This document shows positions 56,216 through 64,000 of a stretch of DNA of 64,000 bases, one piece after another. The position numbers were made by a program, and so were the translations under genes. How positions within the stretch are numbered: the stretch's first letter is position 1; the number at the start of each line of letters is the position of its first letter. This DNA comes from Dendrolimus kikuchii (taxonomy: Eukaryota; Arthropoda; Insecta; Lepidoptera; Lasiocampidae), in NCBI GenBank assembly GCA_019925095.2, contig CM034407.1, positions 2,086,210-2,150,209 on the forward strand, given 5' to 3'. The notes below the pieces were generated by a model that saw only the letters and a program-made list of their open reading frames with translations, was not told where the DNA came from and made no database searches.

Positions 56216-57234
56216 CAGTGTTTTTCAAACTGTGGGTGGCGACCCCTACGGAGTCGCAGAGCCTTGCTTGGGGAGTCGTCGCAAAGGGAAAAGGCAATTT
56301 AAATTGATACCTCGTATCTAGGTACTTTCTAAGCTCAGCAGCTATTTGCAGAGTATAGGCCGTAATAATGAATATAGGCATCAATAAGCTTTTTTAAATA
56401 CAAGCTTTTGAGATCCTGGATATCATGTAGCAGCAGAGTGCTAGCCAAGACAAGTAAAACGAGCTCAAACACAACAGGTCTATCTCGTTTAGTACAGGAG
56501 TTCCTATGGCCATCTTCCGACTCCATCATCAGATCAGCTCCATAGTACCGGTCCCGCGATATACATTTGCGTGCAAAATTTCGGCTCAATCGGAAACCGG
56601 GAAGTTGGTCAAATTTAACTTGCAAAATTCCACCCGAACTTACGTACATAAATACATACATACATACATAGGTACATCCATTGCAAGTTAAATAAAAGCT
56701 TGTAAAATAAATAAAAACTTTTAGTTTAACTTTTAGTTTGTCTATATGTAAAGGCCTAAGCCTGCTGAGACTCCGGTTATGAATTTGTGGACTGTATTGA
56801 TGATTGATGAATAATGAACGTTTTATATAGATGTATAATTGTAGAACAGACGAACTTGCATGACAAGAGTTATGAATGTCAAAGAGGCAAGTGAGGTGTG
56901 TAAGAATAAGCCTAAATGGCACTCTGTTGTTCGTGCCTACCCCGCAAGGGAACTGGCGTGAAGTTATGTATGTATGTATAATTTTATTGCTTTACTGGTA
57001 TTACAATTAATTATATGTGTATGGTGCGCGCTCGTTGATGTGAGAGGATCGTTAGCAAAAGTGCCTTAAGATGTGTGACACCGGCCGATGCGCCGCGTCG
57101 CCCCCGACGCAGGTGCCGCCCCGCGCCAACCAGTCAAGTTACTGGCTGCAGCCGTAACACTATATCCTAAGGAGGTCGTCAAAACTTTTCAACCTGTAAA
57201 GGGGACGCATATTCAAAAAGATTGAAAAGCACTG
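56216..57234. mobile_element. hAT-type non-autonomous element with perfect 8-bp target duplication
   Basis: Starts CAGTGTTTTTCAAACTGTGG and ends ATTGAAAAGCACTG, an inverted pair with one mismatch. It is flanked by ctctagac at 56208-56215 and 57235-57242. The left end's gggtggcgacccctacgga is typical of Charlie-like hAT termini. 1019 bp, no transposase; contains an RTE fragment. Confidence 0.88.
56846..56976 (+). mobile_element. RTE LINE 3' fragment (copy i)
   Basis: MTRVMNVKEASEVCKNKPKW-type coding end to PARELA and (TATG)n, inside the hAT element. Confidence 0.8.
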
Positions 57235-57292
57235 CTCTAGACCAGGGTTGGTAGGTGGTAGGAATTGGTTCTTTCTCCGCTTCTGCACGGAT

Positions 57293-57654
57293 GAAACTCC
57301 TTAGTACTCTTCTTCCATTACAATATTATACATATATCTAATGATAAAACATTTTATTTGGGGCATTAAGGCACAATGTCGTAACCGTAGCACTCTATTT
57401 GCAGTAAAACGGCGGCCGGACTCAGTAAGTGGTTGTTAAACAGGCAAAAGGGCCTTTCTTAGACGGATTGTCTTCTGAGTGCTTGGTATTTCTTGACTTT
57501 ATATTAACTTGCTACTTGAGATGCGACATTGTTCAATGTACTCGACCGGTTCCTATGATCAGTTAAATTATATTTCTCTGCTACATTTCAACGAGTTTAA
57601 ATATAGATTCAATACCGAGTACCTACAGACGTAGGATACTATTTGTCCCGGAAA
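57293..57654. other. Non-coding interval
   Basis: No recognised element. Confidence 0.45.
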
Positions 57655-57955
57655 ATGGGATACCGAAGTAAGAAAGAGAGTCGGTCTGAAAGAGTGTGTC
57701 GGGATGAAGGTAAGGAAAGGAATGCTCCGGTGGTTCGGGCATGTGGAAAGGATGCATGATGAAAGAATGATCGTGTACTAGCAGAAGGTGATGTCAGGAG
57801 CCTTAAGAACAGACGAGCGTGCATGACAAGAGCTATGAATGTCAAAGAAGCAAGTGAGGTGTGTAAGAATAAGCCTGAATGGCGCTCTGTTGTTCGTGCC
57901 TACCCCGCAAGGGAACTGGCGTGAAGTTATGTATGTATGTATGTATATATTTTAA
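57655..57955 (+). pseudogene. RTE LINE 3' fragment (copy j)
   Basis: TEVRKRVGLKECVGMKVRKG then a ~90-bp deletion (MTKQIYNAKVDG to DQI lost) and the standard end with (TATG)n tail. Confidence 0.83.
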
Positions 57956-58815
57956 TATATACATTTTATCTATAATTTTGTATTTAGTATTTTTTAGTAT
58001 TTAATTTTAGGTTTTTATTTTATAGTTTAGTTTAATTTTTAAAATAATTTTGGCTGTTACAATAAACTTAACTATTATCTGTAGCTAAAAAAAATATTTA
58101 ATATTATTAGTTTCATATTAAGTATATTTTATTTTATTTTATTTGGGAGGTTAACAGCTGTGATCTTACAAACTAAAGTTTACAAACTAGCGTTACAGAG
58201 GTAATTAAAGAACAGCTAATTATAAACCTCCACAGATGACAGGGAAATAAAAATAAAGTATAAAATACAATAATTTAGAAATAAAGAACAATAATAAGAA
58301 CATTTTGTGACGGGGAAAACTAGCTATTATTAAAATAGGCTTTGATTAAATTCGCGTTTACAAATGCTAGACTATCCACAAACAAGTCAATGTCAACATA
58401 ATCCGACTTGTTGAGTTTGTTGAATTCATTCACTGTTCTAACAAAAAATTAGTTATTATAGAGTTATTAAAGTATATATATAAAGTATTAGTTTATTTAT
58501 TTATGTGCTGACCGTACTACTACAAACTATATTTTCTTATCGTTCTTTTCTTATTTAACACATAATTATAACAAAACGAAATTTAAAATATGTAGGTACA
58601 CCCTACGGTCGCCTCCCGAGACCTCGATTGCTGGAACGAAGTATCCGATATTCATGAGGGTCTTTATCGAAAACCGCCAGATCGGAGATAGGGCAGGTTT
58701 TTCAGATCCATCGATACACATTATTATTGCGTTAATAAAATATTATTGTCCAAAGGAAATTTGGGGAGAAATTCATATTATCCTATTTAGATAAGCTAGC
58801 TTTTATCCACGAATA
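57956..58815. other. AT-rich non-coding interval
   Basis: Low-complexity ttttaatttt/ttattttatt stretches; no exon. Confidence 0.5.
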
Positions 58816-58821
58816 TGTCTG

Positions 58822-58935
58822 AATTTATTTTCTGCAAGGACTTATTAACTCTTTTACAGTGCAGGCTGTTAAACTCTGGAATGCGTTGCCTCTTACTGTC
58901 AGAGAGGCCTAAACATTACCTGAATTTCGGAACTC
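58822..58935 (+). pseudogene. LINE ORF2 C-terminal fragment
   Basis: Translation LINSFTVQAVKLWNALPLTV then RE-A, stop, TLPEF matches the LWN-x-LP-x-x-R ending of jockey/CR1-type ORF2. Cut by the SINE at 58947. Confidence 0.55.
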
Positions 58936-58945
58936 GCGGAACTTA

Positions 58946-59256
58946 TCCGTGCAGGAACGGAGAAAGAATACAATTTCCTGCGGCCGGGCGGCCTGTCGTA
59001 AGAGGCGACAAAACAACCCACAGCCAGGTGGTAGGGCATTTGCCCGACTGGATGGCTACCACCCCTGGTCTAAGTATGTCGCCATAACAACCTTGAATTG
59101 TGTTCCGGCATTAGTGACCAGGTTCCAGTTTCCCTTAAGAGAGCAGCAGCGCATTTGTAGCAACTTTGGTGTTGCAAATGTCCATAGGCGATGGTAACCC
59201 CTTTCCAACAAGTGGGCCGTCTGCCTGTCTGCTGACCTCCTGCAATAAAAAAAAAC
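58946..59256 (+). mobile_element. SINE-like family A, full length
   Basis: Complete, atccgtgcagg to poly-A (59246-59255). Confidence 0.82.
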
Positions 59257-59304
59257 TCGCTTAGAAAGTACTATCTGTTTTTAAATAAAAATGTCTAATA
59301 TATT

Positions 59305-59833
59305 GTTGCGAGTTGCGGTACTCGAATTAAAATGCCGTTAGAATTATTATAGAGTTTATTAGAACTATACAAACACGTATAACACAGGTACAAATATAAC
59401 CGAACGCAACATATCCAAACGTAATGCAGAAGGTCGTAATTCAATAATACGCGCAAAGTCCGACACTATTAGATTCCCGAATGTACACACGTCTCGTCTT
59501 GATCGTGGTTCTCGTTTAGCTGCCTCCTCTCTCCATCAGGCCATCGTTTTATACTGCACAAATGCAAATATGCCCGTCGACATAATTTCTTAGAATTAGC
59601 TTGTATTTATAATCCGTAACACCTGGCTAATTATACAGCCTGCAAGCCGTAGACGAGTACAATTCAACAATAGACTGTTCTTCAAAATAACTAGAAACGC
59701 ATGCCAAAAAATAAGTAAACAAAAGAAGACGATCATAAAATGATTACAATGAGTTCAAATGCCGACAGGTAATAAAATGTGTTTTTACCGATTAGGAGTG
59801 GAATATGTTTTTGTCGGAACCTAAGTTGTAACA
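59305..59833 (+). repeat. Solo LTR (TGTTAC...GTAACA family), ~530 bp
   Basis: TGTTGCGAGTTGCGGTACTC to CTAAGTTGTAACA with atat flanks; uninterrupted, so it gives the family length. Confidence 0.75.
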
Positions 59834-59979
59834 ATATTAAACATTTACTTATTTATCTATTGTTAATATAAAATACTATTCATATGTGTTAATAAATATG
59901 TTTATTTAGATTATTTCGTATTACGTGTATACGAAATAATTAATTAATAATAAGAGAGAGAAGAAGAAGAAAAGAGAGT

Positions 59980-60225
59980 CGTGGTAGCGTAATGGCTAGC
60001 GCACGCGTCCCAAACTCAAAGGGCGCGGGTTCGATCCTGGCCGGAACGCATGCACCGCTTAGTCAGTTTTCTGATCTAATGTGCATATTGTTACAATTGC
60101 CACGTGATAATAACGGCGAAGGAAAACATCGTGATGCAACCTGCACATCGAGATAACCGACGTGTCAAACCTGCCAAGCCGCCTTGGACAAGCGCGGCGG
60201 GTATACGTCCGTTCGCCCTATATAT
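59980..60225 (+). mobile_element. tRNA-derived SINE family B
   Basis: gtcgtggtagcgtaatggct and gcgggttcgatcctggccgg; the tail is lost after gggtatacgtccgttcgccc. Confidence 0.78.
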
Positions 60226-60261
60226 GTATTAAATTTATAAATTAGTGTAAGTATGTATATT

Positions 60262-60465
60262 TAAATTGTACAGCCCTATCTCTTTTCTGCTTCATCTACA
60301 TCGCCAGATTAGTTAAGAATTTCTTTTAAGCTAGGTTGCCTGGAAGAGATCGCTTTTAGCGATAAGGCCACCTGTTGTTTTGCCATCAAGTATTGTAATT
60401 ATGCATTTTGTTTTTCTATTTGTTTATTTTGGTGAGAAATAAAGTGTTATCTATTTATTTAATTT
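60262..60465 (+). repeat. LINE 3' tail, (TATC)-type
   Basis: tacatcgccagattagttaa, ggttgcctggaagagatcgc, then gtgagaaataaagtgttatc ending in a tatttatt run. Confidence 0.6.
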
Positions 60466-60554
60466 AATGATTTAATTTTTTAGTCATATAATTCACTTGA
60501 GTTTAATTAAAATATATAGTACATTTAAGTATGTCTGTTTAAGTTTTACCTAAT

Positions 60555-60985
60555 AATCTGCACCACCTACATCGCCAGCTTAGGTTAAAATATTCCTTAT
60601 GTTAGGTTGCCTGGAAGAGATTGCTTCAAACGATAAGGCCGCCTGTAGGGTTTGCTATTAAACGCTTGTATTTAAATTCCCGCGATTCGAATGCTCGTCT
60701 AAACGTCACTGTAAATTCGTGAGTGTCAATCAAATCGACATTTCAACACGTCTACGAGTGGCGCCGCCGTCCATACGATACTGCATTTCACTCTCTTCAA
60801 ATCAAAATTTACAACGAGCTATCGGTGAGTCGAATCTAACTATTTACAAGCGCATTTTTCAAAATATCAAACTTTCAATCGAACACCGCCTATTGTTTCT
60901 ACCATGACAATATTGTAATCGTGCACTTTTGTAATTGTATATTTGGTCAGAAATAGTGTTAAAAATATAAGTGTTTGTCTGCCAT
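60555..60985 (+). repeat. LINE 3' tail, second copy, interrupted
   Basis: 60560-60655 repeats tacatcgccagcttaggtta ... ggaagagattgcttcaaacg. 60880-60975 (caatattgtaatcgtgcact ... cagaaatagtgttaaaaata) is the matching end. The intervening 60660-60880 is an insertion of unknown origin. Confidence 0.45.
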
Positions 60986-61131
60986 TGTTCTTTACTATTT
61001 TATAGCGGCGTATAAAATACATCTTCGCTTCAAATTTATTATAGTAGTATGGGTTCAGGTTTGACAATGATCTCGCTTGAACTTGAGCAGAAATGGTCTA
61101 AAATGAAACATGTTTACCTAGAAGGTACAAT

Positions 61132-61200
61132 GTACCTGGTACAACCTGGTAAAACCTGGTACTACCTGGTAAACCTGGTACTACCTGGTAAAACCTGGGT
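61132..61200. repeat. ACCTGGTA tandem minisatellite
   Basis: Seven imperfect acctggta(aa/ct) units; higher-order 18-20-bp period (acctggtaaaacctggtact). Confidence 0.85.
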
Positions 61201-61316
61201 GTTTACAAAGTCCGTGTAAATAGTCTTTGGAAACATCCAGGTTGTAGGTATCGAGTAAAGACAGACTCCAGCAGTGAACTCCAATCTTGCGGTACGCATC
61301 TATATATCTATACACT

Positions 61317-61551
61317 AGCTGTGCCCGCGACGTCGTTCGAGTGGAATTTATTTTCAAAACCTCCCGATTTTGAAACATTCTTCATTGGTGCTCCGCTCCT
61401 ATTGGTCTTAGCGTGATGATATATAGCCTATAGCCTTCCTCAATAAATGGGCTATTTAAAACTGAAAGAATTTTTCAACTCAGACCAGTAGTTCCTGAGA
61501 TTAGCGCGTTCAAACAAACATACTCTTCAGCTTTATATATTAAGTATAAGA
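61317..61551 (-). mobile_element. Helitron (TCTTATAC family), complete
   Basis: Minus strand A|TCTTATACTTAATATATAAA ... gacgtcgcgggcacagCTAG|T. The best-preserved member of this family in the window. Confidence 0.75.
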
Positions 61552-61674
61552 TATATAAAGACAAGTCTTCGAGTAAAACGGCTGGAGCTGTATTGTTCTT
61601 TAAACAGAATACTAAACGATGCTGGTTTCTCTCAGATCTAATAGCTGCTTATTCTGTTAGGGCCAATTGTTTTT

Positions 61675-61740
61675 TATAAGCCTAAGCGGTTGTCTGGAAG
61701 AGATCGCTATAAGCGAAAATGTCGCCCTTCAATCTACTTA
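61675..61740 (+). repeat. LINE 3' tail fragment
   Basis: taagcggttgtctggaagag atcgctataagcg, same module as 52380 and 60335. Confidence 0.45.
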
Positions 61741-61807
61741 TATATTATACCTTGTTTATAAGAATTTTTATGTACCTATTATGAATAACAAAATGTTTAC
61801 AATAATG

Positions 61808-61995
61808 ACGTCCTGTATGGCTGAGCGGGCTGAGCCTTTGCCGGTCTACCTCACTGCGACGCAGAGGCTCCGGGTTCGATTCTGATATGGTACATTTCGG
61901 AAACGAATTTCCTCTGTTATTTACTATGGTCTGGGTGTCTGAGATCGTGCCTTAGACCCAGTTCGCTGTATATTACCCGTAACTTGCTTATTTTA
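61808..61995 (+). mobile_element. tRNA-derived SINE-like sequence (Leu/Ser-type head)
   Basis: tatggctgagcgggctgag is a very good A box and ctccgggttcgattctgata a perfect B box, with a long variable arm between them. The acceptor stem does not pair and the body (tggtctgggtgtctgagatc) resembles 45070, so it is a SINE or tRNA pseudogene rather than a tRNA. Confidence 0.5.
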
Positions 61996-62245
61996 AGGAC
62001 AGCTCCGTTTTTGTTGAAATATGAAATCCTAATTATATTAATTTTTAATGAAAATTAACATAGTTGCAATTGCCTGCAGGGAAAAGAAGCAGCCGCCCGT
62101 GTTCTGCTAGATATGGGTGGCCTATTACAGGGCGCAGTAATTCACTCTTGCACGCATGCGCTACGTAGTAGAGCTGCGGACACCGCGCGCTTGCAGAAGA
62201 AAATATTTTCAATAAGGCATATACAGTACATACAGTATATATGTA

Positions 62246-63066
62246 CTGCAAACTGCAAACACTAGTCACAATGATGAAAGATGACTGTCAGGCGAGAGGC
62301 TTACATTTGAATGCGAAGAAAACAAAGGTTATGGTGTTTGAAAGAGAAGAAACCAGAACGAATGCAAGGATAATGGTCGATGATGTTATGCTGGAGCAAG
62401 TGAATGAGTTTGTATATCTTGGATGTGCTTTTAGCAGGGATGGAAGGTACACCGCTGATATAGAAAGAAGAGTGAATTTCGGGAATAGTGTGAATGGAGC
62501 GTTAGGTAAACTTCTAGGCGCTAAGAACCTCAGCCAGAAGGCCCAGCTCGCCGTACACAACGCGGTGCTGGTACCTACGCTCACGTATGGAAGCGAGAGT
62601 TGGGTATGGAAGAAAGAGCATGAAAGTAGAGTAAACGCGGTCGAGATGCGAGCACTGCGCAAAATCTGCGGAGTGACGCTTGCGGACCGCGTTCGTAATA
62701 CCGAAGTAAGAAAGAGAGTTGGTCTGAAAGAGAGTGTCGGGGTGAAGGTAAGGAAAGGAATGCTCCGGTGGTTCGGGCATGTGGAAAGAATGCATGATGA
62801 AAGAATGAATAAACAGATATACAATGCAAAAGTGGATGGATGCAGAAGTCGTGGAAGGCCACGACACACCTTCCATGATCAAATTGATCGTGTACTAGCA
62901 GAAGGTGATGTCAGGAGCCTTAAGAACAGACGAGCGTGCATGACAAGAGTTATGAATGTCAAAGAAGCAAGTGAGGTATGTAAGAATAAGCCTAAATGGC
63001 GCTCTGTTGTTCGTGCCTACCCCGCAAGGGAACTGGCGTGAAGTTATGTATGTATGTATGTGTATG
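62246..63066 (+). mobile_element. RTE LINE 3' copy k, young, with 15-bp target duplication
   Basis: A perfect direct repeat tacagtatatatgta at 62231-62245 and 63067-63081 brackets the copy. Its frame (stop at 63039-63041) is fully open: TMMKDDCQARGLHLNAKKTK right after where the RT palm would be, FVYLGCAFSRDGRYTADIER, YGSESWVWKKEHE, MLRWFGHVERMHDERM and RGRPRHTFHDQID to PARELA. The endonuclease and catalytic RT core were lost by 5' truncation during insertion, so it cannot move itself. The (TATG)n tail is 3'-terminal. Confidence 0.92.
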
Positions 63067-63093
63067 TACAGTATATATGTATATACGACAGTA

Positions 63094-63274
63094 CTAGCGG
63101 TACGGCAGATGTTGTCCTGCCTTGAAAAAAATTTAGAACCCGATAATTTAAATTAAATATGGCCTATATTATTTAGGGATAACGTAGCATTCAGTTTTTG
63201 AAATCGGTCCATTAGTTTTTGAGTTCATTCGTTACAAAAATACAAATCTTACCTCTTTATAATATTGGTATAGA
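63094..63274 (-). mobile_element. Non-autonomous Helitron, complete
   Basis: Minus strand A|TCTATACCAATATTATAAAG ... aacatctgccgtaccgCTAG|T. Confidence 0.7.
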
Positions 63275-63283
63275 TACTATAAT

Positions 63284-63988
63284 GACTGGTTTATCCTAGG
63301 TTTGACGAAGGCCTTTCGACAAAATCCGAAATAAATTCCAATTTCGGCCTTTGACTAAAGTATTTTTAGTCAAACCTAGAAATATCTAAATTTTTAGTCT
63401 AACGTAAAATAGTCTGTTTCGGGCTTTGCCTAGTCGATCCTAGAATTGAGTTTCGTACTGCACTTGTTACATGTTTAATGACTGTATAAATTAGTCTCTC
63501 CTAGATTAGATAAAAACTTGAGAGGTGTCAAGGGACACCCGGATGGAACGAAGTTCCTTTCGATTAATTAGTGAAGGAATTGTAATTTTTTTTTTTTTTT
63601 TAAGTTATAATAATATTTTTTTTTATTATTAACAAATATAATGTTATATAAACTTATTATTAACAAACATAACAAATTAAGTGGTCTCTCTCTCTCTCTA
63701 TAAGAGAGAGAGAGACAGAGAGAGAGACAGACAGACAGACAGAGAAACATGCGACGCCGCACAGCTTACAATAGCTTACTATAGCAAAAAGTGTCGTGAC
63801 AACTTTTCGTAAGAATTTTTTCCCTCTAGCCCCCTTTCACAACGCGCGATAAGGAACTTCGTTCCAAAAATTCGTTAGTCAAAGGCAAAAAAATGTCATT
63901 TATTTGGATTCTGATTAAGACTTTATGTCAGACCTGAGGTTTGACTAGTCAAACCTAGAAACGCCAAAGCTTCGATGTTTGACTGTAA
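63284..63988. mobile_element. TIR element (TAGTCAAA family), second copy, with nested insertion
   Basis: Opposite orientation to 28536-29231: starts actggtttatcctaggtttg and ends cttcgatgtttgactg. Between 63500 and 63870 sits an inserted inverted-repeat sequence. Confidence 0.6.
63545..63865. repeat. Nested inverted-repeat element with GA/CT microsatellite
   Basis: Perfect 15-bp inverted ends ggaacgaagttcctt (63545-63559) and complement (63851-63865). The centre contains (TC)n followed by (GA)n and (GACA)n (63684-63742), itself able to fold. Confidence 0.65.
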
Positions 63989-64000
63989 CATAGATATAGA

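Larger units (their letters stand above)
56100..57292 (-). mobile_element. SINE-like family A, old copy split by a hAT element
   Basis: 56100-56215 (gtaacactgaatgtactacc ... catactctagac) and 57235-57292 (ctctagaccagggttggtag ... cttctgcacggat) are the two halves. Heavy divergence makes it one of the oldest copies. Confidence 0.72.

Noticed and set aside
56335..56922. 195-codon minus ORF
   Set aside because: It starts in the antisense of an RTE fragment and runs through hAT element sequence; no domain.
61808..61890. tRNA-Leu/Ser gene
   Set aside because: A and B boxes are good but the acceptor stem does not pair and the 3' side continues as SINE-like sequence.

Overview
The window is insect chromosomal DNA, almost certainly from a moth or butterfly. 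It is AT-rich, with very few host exons in a dense, nested layer of transposable elements. The one host gene I can assign firmly is allatostatin A (minus strand, 32324 to 25720). Its three coding exons join in frame into a 220-residue preprohormone with nine copies of the -FGL-Gly-Lys-Arg repeat, and the peptide set (SPHYNFGL, LPVYNFGL, SRPYSFGL, LPMYNFGL, HRFSFGL) is the lepidopteran helicostatin/cydiastatin type. A possible second host or element-derived reading frame, split by a GT-AG intron, lies at 55427-55855; I do not recognise it.

Layout. 1-4297: 3' three quarters of a decayed Ty3/gypsy LTR retrotransposon (gag tail, protease, RT, RNase H, integrase, probable 3' LTR). 4298-25300: repeat-dominated DNA with a MITE that has a perfect 27-bp terminal inverted repeat, many SINE copies, RTE and other LINE 3' fragments, Helitrons and a solo LTR. 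25300-32330: the allatostatin A gene, its introns filled by a ~187-bp tandem array, long palindromes, a solo LTR, a TIR element and SINEs. 32330-48450: SINEs, RTE copies, a complete but dead cut-and-paste DNA transposon (35367-38890), Helitrons and LINE C-termini. 48450-64000: further solo LTRs, Helitrons, SINEs, a hAT element with a perfect 8-bp target duplication inside an old SINE, and a nearly intact RTE 3' copy with a perfect 15-bp target duplication.

Recurring families: (A) a ~310-bp poly-A SINE-like repeat, more than 20 copies on both strands; (B) a tRNA-derived SINE with recognisable A and B boxes, six copies; RTE-clade LINE 3' ends with a (TATG)n tail, eleven copies; non-autonomous Helitrons (5' TC..., 3' hairpin + CTAG, inserted between A and T), about fourteen; seven solo LTRs (TGTTAC...GTAACA) with AT-rich 4-bp flanks; and several MITEs. 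Most open reading frames here are antisense or sense reading through these repeats, not genes.

The most interesting unexplained signals are a ~53-bp hairpin with compensatory changes shared by otherwise different LINE tails, the allatostatin A exon enclosed by SINEs within about 20-40 bp on both sides, and a perfect 22-bp palindrome inside a larger cruciform-like structure in an allatostatin A intron. Classifications come from motifs and end structures read by eye; no database search was possible.
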